Shown here in pieces: positions 39,875-49,743 of a stretch of DNA of 64,000 bases (position 1 is its first letter; every line of letters begins with the position of its first letter). The stretch is taken from positions 188,501 through 252,500 of the forward strand of contig JALJCQ010000030.1 in the NCBI GenBank assembly GCA_023091665.1, given 5' to 3'. Under the pieces are notes generated by a model that was given only the letters and a program-made list of their open reading frames with translations, was not told the origin of the DNA and made no database searches. This DNA is from Pythium myriotylum. Taxonomy: Eukaryota; Oomycota; Peronosporomycetes; Pythiales; Pythiaceae. Position numbers and translations under genes: made by a program.

Positions 39875-41662
39875 ATGGTGAAGCTCTTCTGTGCAGTGGT
39901 TGGAGGGGCCGGGAGCGCGTTCTCTGTGCGGGTGGATGAGAGCGACACGGTTGATGACTTGAAGGACGCGATCAAGAAGAAGAAGCCCAACAAGATTACA
40001 TGCGACGCGGATGAATTACAGCTGTACTTGGCCAACAATGGCGACGCGTGGCTGACTGAAAATGAGGTCAAAGGTGTGAGTGACACCAGTGGTCTGACAC
40101 ATTTGGATGCTGCGCGGGCGGAAATCAGTGTTGTCGGCCTCTCAGAGAAAGATGTACGGCACCAAGTCGATAAACACCAAGTTGCAGCAGGAAATGGCCC
40201 TGTGAATGTGCTGGTCGTGGTTCCGACCGAAGAACGGGTGGATGCACGTTCCAACGAAGAAAGAGACGCGAAAAGGCAGAAAGTGGAAGAAGCACCAGAT
40301 ATCTGGATGACAGAATTGCGCGACGAGCGAGTTGATACCCTACCATTGGATCGTGAAGGTTTGCAAGCACATCTGGAACGCGAACTTCGTGTGAAAATAC
40401 CCATTACGGACAGGTATTCTCAGATGGTATCAGTGCGCGACACTCCAAGACGATGTGACCGCCTGATGCGCAAACTGTTTGAGCCGTGTCAAGCATTTTC
40501 CGGCGAAACGGGTACGATTGTTTCGAGTTTTATTGAACCATTGACGTCTGGTTCCGATTCTGCGACCGAAGATACATACCATCACTTGTGGGACAGCCTC
40601 ATTGCCACAGTTCTCCGGCGTGCTTCAAGTGGAAGCTTCCGTCGCAATTCGAATGCATCGACTTCCACGGGCCTCTGTCGTCCCGATTTATGCTTCTACT
40701 ATGCCAAGCAAAATGTGTGCGTGTTTCGCGGGGAAGAGAAATCCAGCGGTGAGATGCAAGTTCCTCTCAAGGAATTATACGAGAAACTGATCTGGAGATA
40801 TGACGATGCACCGTACGTGTTTGGGTACGCTGCCGTTGGATTTCAAGTATGCTTGGTGGTGATTCGGAAAGACAGCACCAAGCCGCGTGGTGCGAAAGCA
40901 GAGGTGATCAATCACTACGATTTGAGTGAGCTCGATGGTCGTCTTTCGTTTTTGCTGGCGTTGTTGAACCTATCGACACTGTTCCGACCGGTGGTCGAGT
41001 TGATTCAACCGCTCAGTATTCCCGATTATGGCATCCTTCGTCGAACGAACGGCGTGACGATCTCTTTTGCGGAAGACTGTGTGATCAAAGAATATCCGTC
41101 CAACATGCCAAGCAACGCCATCATCAAGAATTTGAAGACTCTGCACGGTCAAATGAAGGAGCATTCTGTGCCCAACGTGGTGACCTTGGTGAAGGCCAAT
41201 CTGAAGAAAAGACACGTGTTGCTGGCGCCAGTTGGCCTCGTTGCACCACCCACGGACGTGAAGCAGCTTGTGACCGCGTTGCGTGATATACTCACCGCCC
41301 TGGTTGCGCTGCACAAACTCAAGCTGATGCATCGCGACTTGCGATGGGACAATGTATTGAAGTACCAACAAGATCGCGACGAGTGGTTTCTCATTGACTT
41401 TGACGAAGGTGCTTCGGCACCAGCAGCACAAGGCGCACTACACTTGGATTCGACGTCGCATGCTCCAGAGATTGCGTTGTCGCATTCGGTCAAGGTTGAT
41501 ATTTGGGGCGTTGGCTACCTCTTGCGAACAACGACTGTGCTAAATCTTCCACATGAGCTCGATGCAATTCGGGAGCAGTGTTTGCAGAAAAATCCAGCGA
41601 AGAGGCCGACTGCATCATCACTACTAAAGGCAGTGCAGAACTTACTAGTGGCACTTGCATAA
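39875..41662 (+). CDS. CRN: crinkler (CRN) effector with protein-kinase-like C-terminal domain
   Basis: The frame encodes 595 residues with no break. The N-terminus is the oomycete CRN header, a ubiquitin-like fold: it begins MVKLFCAVVG, has LYLAN (~50) in place of the usual LFLAK, a DWL-type region (DAWLTENEVKGVSDTSGL) and closes with VNVLVVVP (~110), the HVLVVVP boundary after which CRN modules are exchanged. The C-terminal domain (~385-590) is kinase-like: VIKEYP (VAIK Lys), HRDLRWDN (~483, HRD with Asp and Asn), LIDFDEG (DFG as DFD) and HAPEIAL (APE), matching the kinase class of CRN (CRN8-like). CRN proteins act in host cells or nuclei. There is no classical signal peptide, which is common in this family. 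It sits alone in the loop between the two palindrome arms. Confidence 0.93.
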   Translation: MVKLFCAVVGGAGSAFSVRVDESDTVDDLKDAIKKKKPNKITCDADELQLYLANNGDAWLTENEVKGVSDTSGLTHLDAARAEISVVGLSEKDVRHQVDKHQVAAGNGPVNVLVVVPTEERVDARSNEERDAKRQKVEEAPDIWMTELRDERVDTLPLDREGLQAHLERELRVKIPITDRYSQMVSVRDTPRRCDRLMRKLFEPCQAFSGETGTIVSSFIEPLTSGSDSATEDTYHHLWDSLIATVLRRASSGSFRRNSNASTSTGLCRPDLCFYYAKQNVCVFRGEEKSSGEMQVPLKELYEKLIWRYDDAPYVFGYAAVGFQVCLVVIRKDSTKPRGAKAEVINHYDLSELDGRLSFLLALLNLSTLFRPVVELIQPLSIPDYGILRRTNGVTISFAEDCVIKEYPSNMPSNAIIKNLKTLHGQMKEHSVPNVVTLVKANLKKRHVLLAPVGLVAPPTDVKQLVTALRDILTALVALHKLKLMHRDLRWDNVLKYQQDRDEWFLIDFDEGASAPAAQGALHLDSTSHAPEIALSHSVKVDIWGVGYLLRTTTVLNLPHELDAIREQCLQKNPAKRPTASSLLKAVQNLLVALA

Positions 41663-42087
41663 ATACAGCTTCATCTTCAATCTAAATAATCAGACAATTC
41701 AGCCAATTCGCAGTGTGTAATGGATCCACATACGTTGCAGCCAATCGCCAAGAGAGCGCAATGCAGATTCCAGTGCAATCAGCCATTGCAAACGCGCAGC
41801 TGCAAGTCAGACGCCATTATGTAGCAATCGCTCTTTTCTAGATGCATAGGCTCTCATTCTCATTATTCTCGATTTTACCTACAAGTGCCGAGTCAATACA
41901 CGCATTCATTTGCCATCGAGTTTTCGCGTGACACAGTGATCAGAATTGGAAGATAGAAAACAATAGAAATATACTAGTATCGACTTAAATTGTTGTTTGC
42001 ATCACGCAAGAAAGTCTGAGAGCAATTGGCAGCAATCGCCCCGTTCAAAAACATTTATTCTACATCATAGCTCTGTAGCAAAAGCAG

Positions 42088-42420
42088 TTAGAGTTTCAAA
42101 TGAAAATATTCTGAGGATGGCACGACTGCTGCCTCGTCGTCTTCACCCAGTTCGACCATTTTCTCTTCAGACAAACCAACACATCGGAGCTTCGCTTGTG
42201 GAACACCTAGATGTGGGAGCCCATCAACGTCGCTCACACTATCGGCTTCGTCGTTTGTCATCCATGCGTCGTCGCCCTTCCTGGCCAAATACAGATTCAG
42301 ACGTCGCGCAGCACACGTGATGTCTTCGTTTTCCGCCTTGATCGCCTTCTTCAACTCATCAACCGTGTCGCTCTCATCAACCCGCACAGAGAACTCGCTT
42401 CCTGCCGCTCCAACCCTTCA
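42088..42420 (-). pseudogene. CRN header relic, mirror-oriented, lost its start
   Basis: The minus-strand reading matches the CRN header of the gene at 39875: SVRVDESDTVDDLKDAI there corresponds to RVDESDTVDELKKAI here, followed by LYLARKGDDAWMTNDEA and a stretch close to VVGLSEK. The homologous upstream block precedes it, but the first codons, including the ATG, are lost, and the reading ends about 85-100 residues in without the VLVVVP boundary or any C-terminal domain. It is therefore a fragment. Its position and orientation make it the mirror partner of the intact CRN gene. Confidence 0.82.
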
Positions 42421-42704
42421 CTGACTGAAGAAATTAGCTTACACCTCACTTTCAGGGTTTTATTTGCAATCATGGCTTCCAAAATTAACCTCAAGTGAGG
42501 TTGAAATCTCGGTTCGAAAACCGGTTTCAAGTTGGCTCCAAAAAAGTATCGGTATCGATCGATAGTTCGGACTTAAGGGACTGTGCGTGCATGGTGGTTA
42601 CTTCGTACTTCGAAGACTTTGCATTCCTCGTCTTTCGGGACGGTCCCTTGTGTAGGTGTCCCGTTGATCCAAAATGATACCGGTATCGACCAAGAGTACC
42701 AGTC

Positions 42705-43475
42705 TTACTCAATGATGAGTCTTGACGTTATTTTCGCATTGATGAAGTATCGCTTGGTGCTTCTGGCATTGCACTCGTAGTCCTTACAGCAATCCTTCGT
42801 ATGTTTATTTCCACAATGCGTGCAGATTTTCATTTCGACGTATTTGATTTTACTATGAGCACGCTCGATCTCTTGTGGCTTTAACTGTTCCTTAGGTAAT
42901 TTATCCAATCCGAATTTCTCTTGCATCCAAACGAGCAAGTGTCTCCGCATTTCAGATCTTGATATTTCTGCCCCTTCTTCATATGCTACGTTTCCAATAG
43001 CGAATCCGTAGCTGTTATTAGCAGTCTCGCGAAACTCATTGCTTCTATCAATGAATGACTGTGGAGCAAATGCTGTCACCTTCTTGCTTCCGTATTTGTC
43101 TTTGAATTCGATATACTTTGAACGGCATCGATGCAAGAATGTTGCGAACTCTTGATCTTTGATTTTCTGCTCAAGTTCTACATCTACTTCGTCATCAGGG
43201 ACTTGCTTGCCAAATTCAACAATCATCAGACGACGAACGATTTCGCCAGCTTCATCTTTGTAGTTCGGCATATGATTCGAGTTGATTAGAGTTGGAATAT
43301 TCCAATCTAGCACTTCAATTGAGCCTTTCCCTTTGACGGGGCACGAAATCGAACCGCGAGTCATCATTGATAAGAAATCTGATCGGGGAAGCGTCTTAGC
43401 GATGTTATGAGGCATGTCGTCGCAGCAAACGATTTGCTTTGTGGCAAATTCACTCAGGCCAAATTTTTCTTGCAT
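42705..43475 (-). CDS. SF3 helicase C-terminal part, right-arm copy
   Basis: This is the mirror copy of 38727-39497 with the same 256-residue product, including Walker B (CCDDMP), the sensor Asn and the Arg pair. The frame relation to the upstream primase ORF is the same, so the break existed before the arms were duplicated, or was spread between them by gene conversion. Confidence 0.85.
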   Translation of the reverse strand: MQEKFGLSEFATKQIVCCDDMPHNIAKTLPRSDFLSMMTRGSISCPVKGKGSIEVLDWNIPTLINSNHMPNYKDEAGEIVRRLMIVEFGKQVPDDEVDVELEQKIKDQEFATFLHRCRSKYIEFKDKYGSKKVTAFAPQSFIDRSNEFRETANNSYGFAIGNVAYEEGAEISRSEMRRHLLVWMQEKFGLDKLPKEQLKPQEIERAHSKIKYVEMKICTHCGNKHTKDCCKDYECNARSTKRYFINAKITSRLIIE

Positions 43476-43483
43476 TGAGTTAC

Positions 43484-45724
43484 TTAGAAGTCCAATTGAT
43501 CTTGACCAAATGCATATTTTATGAGATTGGCCAAAAGGCTTTTACCTGATCCTCCTTGTCCATGAATCATTAGCATGAAGTCAAACTTGTCATCCAAAAC
43601 GGTTAGACATCGACCAATGAGGAAGTAAATGAACTCGCGGTCCTCTTCTTCCGTGAATTGAAAAGAAAAGTATTTATCAAATAGCGGCGTCTCAGTGATT
43701 TCGAATTTCTGATCGATGTATTTACGAACCTGAATTCCCTTTGGGACATCTGTTGCATTAATGAAGCTTGCGGTTGATAAATCATAAACTCCGTTGCTGA
43801 AACCAATATAGTTATAATCTAATGCCATGAATGCAAACCCTGGATGGACCGTATATTTAATGAAATGGAGCAATTCGTCAGATTCTTTCTTCGAGGACAA
43901 TTGATATGATTCGTCATTTGCCAAAATATCGTTCAGAAACAGCTTTGGATCACTATACTTGTAGGTATAATAATAATCCGTCTGGCGTTCGTAGATTGCC
44001 CCTGAGCCATATGAGCGTCTGTATTTATCGCCAACGATTTTGATTAACTTCAACTTTAGCTGCTGAGCTTCAGTAAGTTTGCGTTCTGCTTGGGGTTTAA
44101 CTGTTTCCTTAGCGATAGCCGCGAATGATTCAATATCTTCTGGCGTGAATGCATCCTCATCAATTGAAATCTCAGTTTTCCCGCGTCCATACCAGCGAAT
44201 CGCCTTTGTTTCCATTGGAGCATGAGTACATTTCCACCAAGCAGATTGCTTTTCTTCGTTAAAGATTAGAAGCATCGTATCATCCGATTCGTGAATCCGG
44301 TCACAAACAGAGCAATGTGATGAGCCAATACGTTTGACATAAACGAAGTTACCTTTAGGAGCCCGTCCATAAACATCAAATTTTAATGGATCGTAATCTG
44401 GAATTTTGCTGATCTTCTGAATTGCTTTGTCAATGAACTCATTACTCGACTCGGCGAAGATTTCTTGCGGCTTATCAACTGACTTGATCTCCAAATCATT
44501 GGTCAAATCGTGATCAGTGTATGCCATATCAGCAGCAGTATCCAACAAGAAAGGCGTGTTGAAGGTAGAGTTGAATGGTTTGATTACTTGATTTACATTC
44601 CCTCGTTTGTTTCCTCCTGGAAGTGAAAGCGATCCATTGCTGCGATATGGCTGAAGATCAATACACGATTTTAAGAACTCGATGTAAGAGTCTCCAACAT
44701 CGCTGATTTGTGTGAAAGACTCCTTCAGCATGTATTTGACGATAGCCTTACACTCTGCAACAGTAAATCCGATGTTGGTAACAATATGCGTGGATAATTT
44801 GACGCCACCGTCCATTTTACGCGATCGATTCGTCACAAGAAAGTCAAGGTCGTCTTCGTAGATAGCAAAATTGCAATCGATATATTCAAGTGCGTGCTTA
44901 AACGCGGCCATATAATCAGTAGCCATTTGAAGAACCAATCCATCAGTCGTCATCTCATATGCATTGAATTCCGCATCGGTGAGCTTTTGATCGCAATCGA
45001 TAAAGAACTTGATTTTGCGATTGCCAATGAATACTTCATGACACTCATGTTTCAACTGCTCATGAGCAAATTTAACAAATGCAGATCTATCAACATGGCT
45101 GTATAGCCAAACGAAGCGACGATTCTTTCCTTTGCCATCAACGACCTGCAACACATGCGCATCCTTCACATCATAGAGATATTCTTTACCTTCTCCATAT
45201 AGTGAGTAGCTTACATTACCAACGCCACTAGCGTGCTTCTTAATCCAATGTTCGTATTGGCGTCCGCGATGGACATAGTTGTATTCGTATTCAAGATTTC
45301 GATCAAGAACTGGCTCGACGACCGCTTCAGCTACTGAATTCACAGCTGGCTTGACAACTGGCTTGACAACTGCTTCAGCAACGGTCTCAACAACTGGTTC
45401 GGCGATGGCATCAAGAACTGACTCTACAACTGGTTCTACAATCGGCTTTGCGGCGGGTTCTACAACTGGTTCTACAATCGGCTTTGCGGCGGGTTCTACA
45501 ACTGGTTCTACAATCGGCTTTGCGGCGGGTTCTACAACTGGTTCTACAATCGGCTTTGCGGCGGGTTCTACAACTGGTTCTACAATCGGCTTGGCGGCTG
45601 TTTCAGGAACTGATTCTACAACGGGCTTAACAACCGCAGTGAATTTACTCACGTGACCGCGATGGTTCCAGCAGCAAGGTGTAGCCTTGTAGCATTTACG
45701 GGTACAGTTTTCGACAGCGCACAT
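43484..45724 (-). CDS. primase-SF3 helicase (D5-like), N-terminal part, right-arm copy
   Basis: This is the mirror copy of 36478-38718. The 746-residue reading from the ATG at 45724 carries the same Cys/His start, the five-unit Pro/Val repeat, the primase metal motif (DCD), the SxH motif, the zinc ribbon and Walker A (GQGGSGKS). At most a few silent differences from the left copy are visible (one base changes an antisense reading near 44,970). Such uniformity over 2.2 kb points to recent duplication or ongoing gene conversion. Confidence 0.88.
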   Translation of the reverse strand: MCAVENCTRKCYKATPCCWNHRGHVSKFTAVVKPVVESVPETAAKPIVEPVVEPAAKPIVEPVVEPAAKPIVEPVVEPAAKPIVEPVVEPAAKPIVEPVVESVLDAIAEPVVETVAEAVVKPVVKPAVNSVAEAVVEPVLDRNLEYEYNYVHRGRQYEHWIKKHASGVGNVSYSLYGEGKEYLYDVKDAHVLQVVDGKGKNRRFVWLYSHVDRSAFVKFAHEQLKHECHEVFIGNRKIKFFIDCDQKLTDAEFNAYEMTTDGLVLQMATDYMAAFKHALEYIDCNFAIYEDDLDFLVTNRSRKMDGGVKLSTHIVTNIGFTVAECKAIVKYMLKESFTQISDVGDSYIEFLKSCIDLQPYRSNGSLSLPGGNKRGNVNQVIKPFNSTFNTPFLLDTAADMAYTDHDLTNDLEIKSVDKPQEIFAESSNEFIDKAIQKISKIPDYDPLKFDVYGRAPKGNFVYVKRIGSSHCSVCDRIHESDDTMLLIFNEEKQSAWWKCTHAPMETKAIRWYGRGKTEISIDEDAFTPEDIESFAAIAKETVKPQAERKLTEAQQLKLKLIKIVGDKYRRSYGSGAIYERQTDYYYTYKYSDPKLFLNDILANDESYQLSSKKESDELLHFIKYTVHPGFAFMALDYNYIGFSNGVYDLSTASFINATDVPKGIQVRKYIDQKFEITETPLFDKYFSFQFTEEEDREFIYFLIGRCLTVLDDKFDFMLMIHGQGGSGKSLLANLIKYAFGQDQLDF

Positions 45725-45838
45725 TTCCAAATTTTAATATTCGATATGTTGATATTTCTTATATTCTAATAAACAAACATCAGAATAGAAAATTTTCTCA
45801 GACCTGAAGATTGTTCTCGAAAAAAAACTATTCAAGTT

Positions 45839-46042
45839 TCACGATCTAATCTCTAGTCGGGCTTTCTCGGCCCGCTTGCGCGCTCTATACGCTTCTTGAT
45901 ATTGAGAAATCTTGTCCTTGTTTTTTTCATTGTATTCTTTCTGCTTGGCCAACTTAGCCTCTCGGTTCTTCCGATAGTAGCGTTTTTGTGCTTCAAGCAT
46001 CGGCTCTCTATGGATTTGATAATGGTCGCTTGAGTAAGTCAT
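45839..46042 (-). CDS. small basic coiled-coil protein, right-arm copy
   Basis: This is the mirror copy of 36160-36363, with an identical 67-residue Lys/Glu/Tyr-rich product. It lies directly upstream of the right primase gene on the same strand. Confidence 0.55.
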   Translation of the reverse strand: MTYSSDHYQIHREPMLEAQKRYYRKNREAKLAKQKEYNEKNKDKISQYQEAYRARKRAEKARLEIRS

Positions 46043-46121
46043 TTCTTATATACAATGCTATATTCTAATATACAAACATCGGAATAGAAATTTCTTATGT
46101 CCCATGAACGTGACAAATTGC

Positions 46122-46553
46122 GTCCCTTTGATTGAATCATTAACCATTTGATTGGAAACATATGATTTCATTAAAGAATCGTATAATATCTTTGTCCCCA
46201 GGAAAAAAGATTGTCGTCCCTGGGTAAATTTATTACGTTTCGTTATACGAGAAGCAACCGCAACGCCGATTCCCTCGCGTTCCGTGTTGTGACGGTTTGT
46301 CCCAACAAAAAGTGAAGTTGTAGCCCCACTATTAGAAAAAGATGATAGATGATGATGGATCATTGACTGAGATATTTCTATAGACAACTATGATTTTCGT
46401 AGGGACAGAGGTCCAAAGAATATAAAGTTACTTTAAGACTAACGAGAAGACCTCTAACCTGCATAATTAATAAACCTTTTGTCCCAGCAACATCCAGGTC
46501 CAAGCAGGGACAATGAATTTTACTAGGGCCATAACGATTTTGATGTCTATCAA
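46122..46553. repeat. direct repeat A2, right-arm copy
   Basis: This is the mirror image of 35649-36080, including the 25-bp segment in the A2 orientation. Confidence 0.85.
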
Positions 46554-46906
46554 TACTCTCAGTATGTAAATTAGCAAAGTACCATCTCGCAGATGCCACT
46601 ATTGATTGATGTTTCTTATAGATTGATTGATTGACGTTTCTTACAGTCAATTGGTTGATGTTTCTAATGGATGATTGATGGACCATATCGATATCGGCGT
46701 CGAGTAATACTCTCGATATGTAGATTAACAAAGTAACATTCGCGGATGTCACTATTGATTGATATTTCTTATAGATTAACTATGTCTTATCAAGTCCATA
46801 GCGACATTGATCTATCAACATCTCGCGTTTGTGAGCTAACTAGCGCTAGTAGTTTGTATTATTTAATTTGTTTCATAGAGGTATCGGTCTATAGGTATAG
46901 GCTAAA

Positions 46907-47233
46907 ATGGACACACTTACAGTAAATTTTGGAAAGTACCGAGGCAAACAAATTGCTGAGATCTGGGAAGTTGATCAACAATACGCAAAGTGGCTCTACC
47001 CGCAAGAGATTCTGATTGGTGAGTACCCCGAAATCAAGAAGTTCCTCGATGAAAAGCTCCGTGGGTCTGACTTTTCGTTTGTGATGACATGGGGAAAATA
47101 CAAAGGTAAGACGATAAAGTGGATTTACGACAAGGATAAAGGTTACATTGCTTGGCTAATCAAGAATGAGTTCGTTAATTCGAACTGCCCAAGATTGAAG
47201 AAGGAGTTAGATCAACTAACGAAAGACGAGTGA
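46907..47233 (+). CDS. ExoX-C-like double-repeat protein, right-arm copy
   Basis: This is the mirror copy of 34969-35295, with 108 residues and two (F/W)GKY-x-GK...WL modules. One residue differs (SDFSFVM here, SDLSFVM in the left arm). The change falls between the modules and should not affect the fold. Confidence 0.75.
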   Translation: MDTLTVNFGKYRGKQIAEIWEVDQQYAKWLYPQEILIGEYPEIKKFLDEKLRGSDFSFVMTWGKYKGKTIKWIYDKDKGYIAWLIKNEFVNSNCPRLKKELDQLTKDE

Positions 47234-47439
47234 ATTCAGATCGCAAAAGAAACATTGGATCGATCTGTCTTTGCAATTGCTAGCATGTTCTTGTCATGGT
47301 CTCCTTATGAATCCCTTGTGGATTCCTTACGGATTTCTTCTGAATTCCTTATGTTTTTTGTGCCAGTGCATACTAGAAAGCTGTGGTGTCACTCGACCCA
47401 GGCAGATTTGATCGCTTGTCTGTCTAATGAATCCGCGAG

Positions 47440-47872
47440 TGCATCCTTTGATTGAATCAATAACCATTTAATTGGAAACTTATGATTCCGTTGAAGGAGT
47501 GCTTAATATCTTTGTCCCCAGGAAAACAAGATTGTCGTCCCTGGCAAAATTATATCGATTCATTACACCAGAAGCGATCATAATGCGAATTCATAGTGAT
47601 TTAACATATTTCAGTTTGTCCCAGGAAAAAGTGAAGTTGTAGCCCCACTATTAGAAAAAGATGATAGATGATGATGGATCATTGACTGAGATATTTCTAT
47701 AGACAAGTACAGTTTTCGTAGGGACAGAGGTCCAAAGAATATAAAGTTACTTTAAGACTAACGAGAAGGTCTCTAACCTGCATAATTAATAAAACTTTTG
47801 GACCTGGATGTTGCTGGGACAAGCAGGGACAATGGATTTAACCAGGGCCATAACGATTCTGATGTCTATCAA
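47440..47872. repeat. direct repeat A1, right-arm copy
   Basis: This is the mirror image of 34330-34762, including the inverted 25-bp segment in the A1 orientation. Two base differences from the left arm are visible near 47705-47712. Confidence 0.85.
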
Positions 47873-48444
47873 TTGGCTCGGTATCGAAATCAATATAGCA
47901 ACATCGCGGCATTTGCTTGATGTTTCTTATAGATTGATCGCTTAAACAGTGATTGGCTGGTGTTTCTTATAGATTGATTGGTTGATGTTTCTTATAGATT
48001 TATTGATTGATTTTTACCAGGGCATAACGATTTTAACACCTACGAATCGTCTCGGTATCGAAATCAATAGCGCGGATGAAATACCGGTATTTTATTTTTG
48101 GTCGGTATATATTGATATCATTTGCTTAGGATCAGAAGTGGTTGTTTCGTAATCTAAGGTAGTTCTTAACCATTTGGTCATTCAAAAGGGTGTTTCATTG
48201 CGGTGGGATTCCCTAAGATCGACGTATCAAGTTTCAAAGTAATGCCGCAAATTGACGTCTCTGGTATCGGAAATTACTGTTTGAGGCGATTGTGGCGCCA
48301 GTGGTGCCGACATCACTATCTATTTGCGGAGGGTATTGCTTTTGTTGAGGTGGCGATGAATTGTCCTGATCGGACAAGAACCTGAAGCGGTTGGTGGCAT
48401 CCAGCAACATCCCTGTCGATGTTCTCATTGGTACTCTCGGATCC

Positions 48445-48894
48445 ATGGCGCCACTTGCCTCCGCCAAGAAGTCCAACACGACAAGGAAAGTCGCATCCAA
48501 GAGCGCGTCCAAGAAGGCCAAGCCCAAGGCCACGACCAAGAAGGCGATCAAGCCGTTGAGGTGCTCGCACCTTCTGGGTGAAGATCGAGTTCGGTGCGGC
48601 AACTCGTCTAATCCTCTAGATAGGCGATACTGCACGATGCACTTGCACAAGTCGGCACGCTACGTCGCGACCAAACTGTCCCCACTGGAGATCATAGCTA
48701 TCGAATACCTGCGAAAGTACGACATGACGAGCATCGCCATCAGGAACATCGCGAATTGGGCACAGGAGGAGGAAGACAATTTGGAGGACGAGTTGGCTAT
48801 CCAAGCGGACGCATTTGCCGCCATTCACAGAGCACCGACACACATTGAGAGGCTGAGCACTTTTTTCAATGATGCGATGCAGATGTCAGATTAG
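48445..48894 (+). CDS. Lys-rich protein with Cys/His cluster, right-arm copy
   Basis: This is the mirror copy of 33293-33742 with an identical 149-residue product from the ATG at 48445: a basic histone-tail-like start, a C-x8-C...C-x2-H site and a helical end. Confidence 0.65.
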   Translation: MAPLASAKKSNTTRKVASKSASKKAKPKATTKKAIKPLRCSHLLGEDRVRCGNSSNPLDRRYCTMHLHKSARYVATKLSPLEIIAIEYLRKYDMTSIAIRNIANWAQEEEDNLEDELAIQADAFAAIHRAPTHIERLSTFFNDAMQMSD

Positions 48895-49005
48895 TACTGT
48901 AAATGTCGTGTTAAACACGCTGATTTCCTGCGTTCTTTCTCTTGTCGTACGCTAGCGGACGAGTGTCTGGCCTAAGTCACATCGACCGCTCAAGCAGTGC
49001 ATAAA

Positions 49006-49109
49006 ATGGCATCGAGCGTACCCCTAGACCCCCTTAGAGACTGCGATGATGTACTACATGGTACATCATCGCAGTCTCTAAGGGGGTCTAGGGGTACGCT
49101 CGATGCCAT
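49006..49109. repeat. 104-bp perfect palindrome (hairpin H2)
   Basis: Arms of about 48 bases from ATGGCATCGAGCGTACCCC to its complement meet at a centre GATGTACTACATGGTACATC. This is the partner of H1, but longer. Homology between the two big arms ends at or inside this hairpin. Confidence 0.92.
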
Positions 49110-49111
49110 GT

Positions 49112-49171
49112 GTGGACCAAACGAGTCTCTGGATGTACTGTATAGTACATCCAGAGACTCGTTTGGTCCAC
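49112..49171. repeat. 60-bp perfect palindrome (hairpin H3)
   Basis: It starts two bases after H2. Arms of about 28 bases beginning GTGGACCAAACGAGTCTC surround GATGTACTGTATAGTACATC. The arm sequence is unrelated to H2 but the centre is shared. It is found only in the right arm. Confidence 0.92.
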
Positions 49172-49743
49172 GTGTCGGCTGACGCAGACTCTCTTACACC
49201 GGAAAATGGACTGTGCATTCTTGTCGCATGAGCTCACGCAAGGACTGTTAGACTTTAGCGATCCAAGCTGAGAAACCACAGAGCTGGGTGTCCCCTTTGC
49301 ATAGCAAATGCCATATCAATCGATAAAGCGATGTCTGCATGGACTGGCGACTCCGTGGAGTGCGTGGTGGAATGACCTCAGTGGAGCAGCGCCTTCTTCA
49401 AGGATTCCTCTCTTCCGTTGCGGCGCAGTCAGGACACTAGTTGCGCCACGACTCGCTGACCCTGGCTTGCACCCAAGATCACTGCAATCTGTGCACTGCG
49501 CCTTTCTCAGCTGCCATGTTCAGTATAGACGGCCCTCCCGTCATCATCCGGTGTGTCGCTGGGGCGATTACGAGACCAACAGAGCTATAGAATAGTGATC
49601 CGGAGGATCATGCACCGGCAGCTTTCAGACGAGAAATGATCAGCGTCCCCACCACAGCCCTTCTTCGCAATAACAACAGCCTTCGATCGAAGCCACGATA
49701 TGGTCTTCAATGCGTTCAAGAAGCCGATAACTCGGCATGAGTC

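Larger units (their letters stand above)
31600..49742. mobile_element. giant palindromic virus/plasmid-like element with duplicated primase-helicase and CRN cargo
   Basis: The segment 31600-39504 is repeated in reverse at 42698-49742, leaving a 3.2-kb loop. The arms agree almost base for base (rare single-base differences, e.g. Leu/Phe in the 108-residue protein), except for a left-only stretch of about 1 kb (roughly 32056-33085) that faces a shorter, different right-only stretch (roughly 49110-49290). Each arm carries a primase-SF3 helicase (split), an ExoX-C-like protein, a small basic protein and a Lys-rich Cys/His protein. The loop carries a CRN gene. The arms are AT-rich against GC-rich surroundings. 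No capsid, packaging ATPase, integrase or transposase was recognised, so assignment to a virus, virophage, transpoviron-like or plasmid class remains open. Replication genes of the D5 type are characteristic of nucleocytoplasmic large DNA viruses and their satellites. Confidence 0.85.
42698..49742. repeat. right arm of giant inverted repeat
   Basis: This is the reverse complement of the left arm, about 860 bases shorter because it lacks the left-only segment. It ends two bases before a further 57-bp hairpin (49744-49800). Confidence 0.95.

Noticed and set aside
31600..49742. Polinton/Maverick, Helitron or Crypton identity for the palindrome
   Set aside because: No capsid, protein-primed polymerase, retroviral-type integrase, Rep/HUH motif or tyrosine recombinase was found in the arms or the loop.
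31600..49742. CRISPR array
   Set aside because: The repeats here are inverted, coding, or unevenly spaced; nothing shows the regular repeat-spacer pattern, and the genome is eukaryotic.
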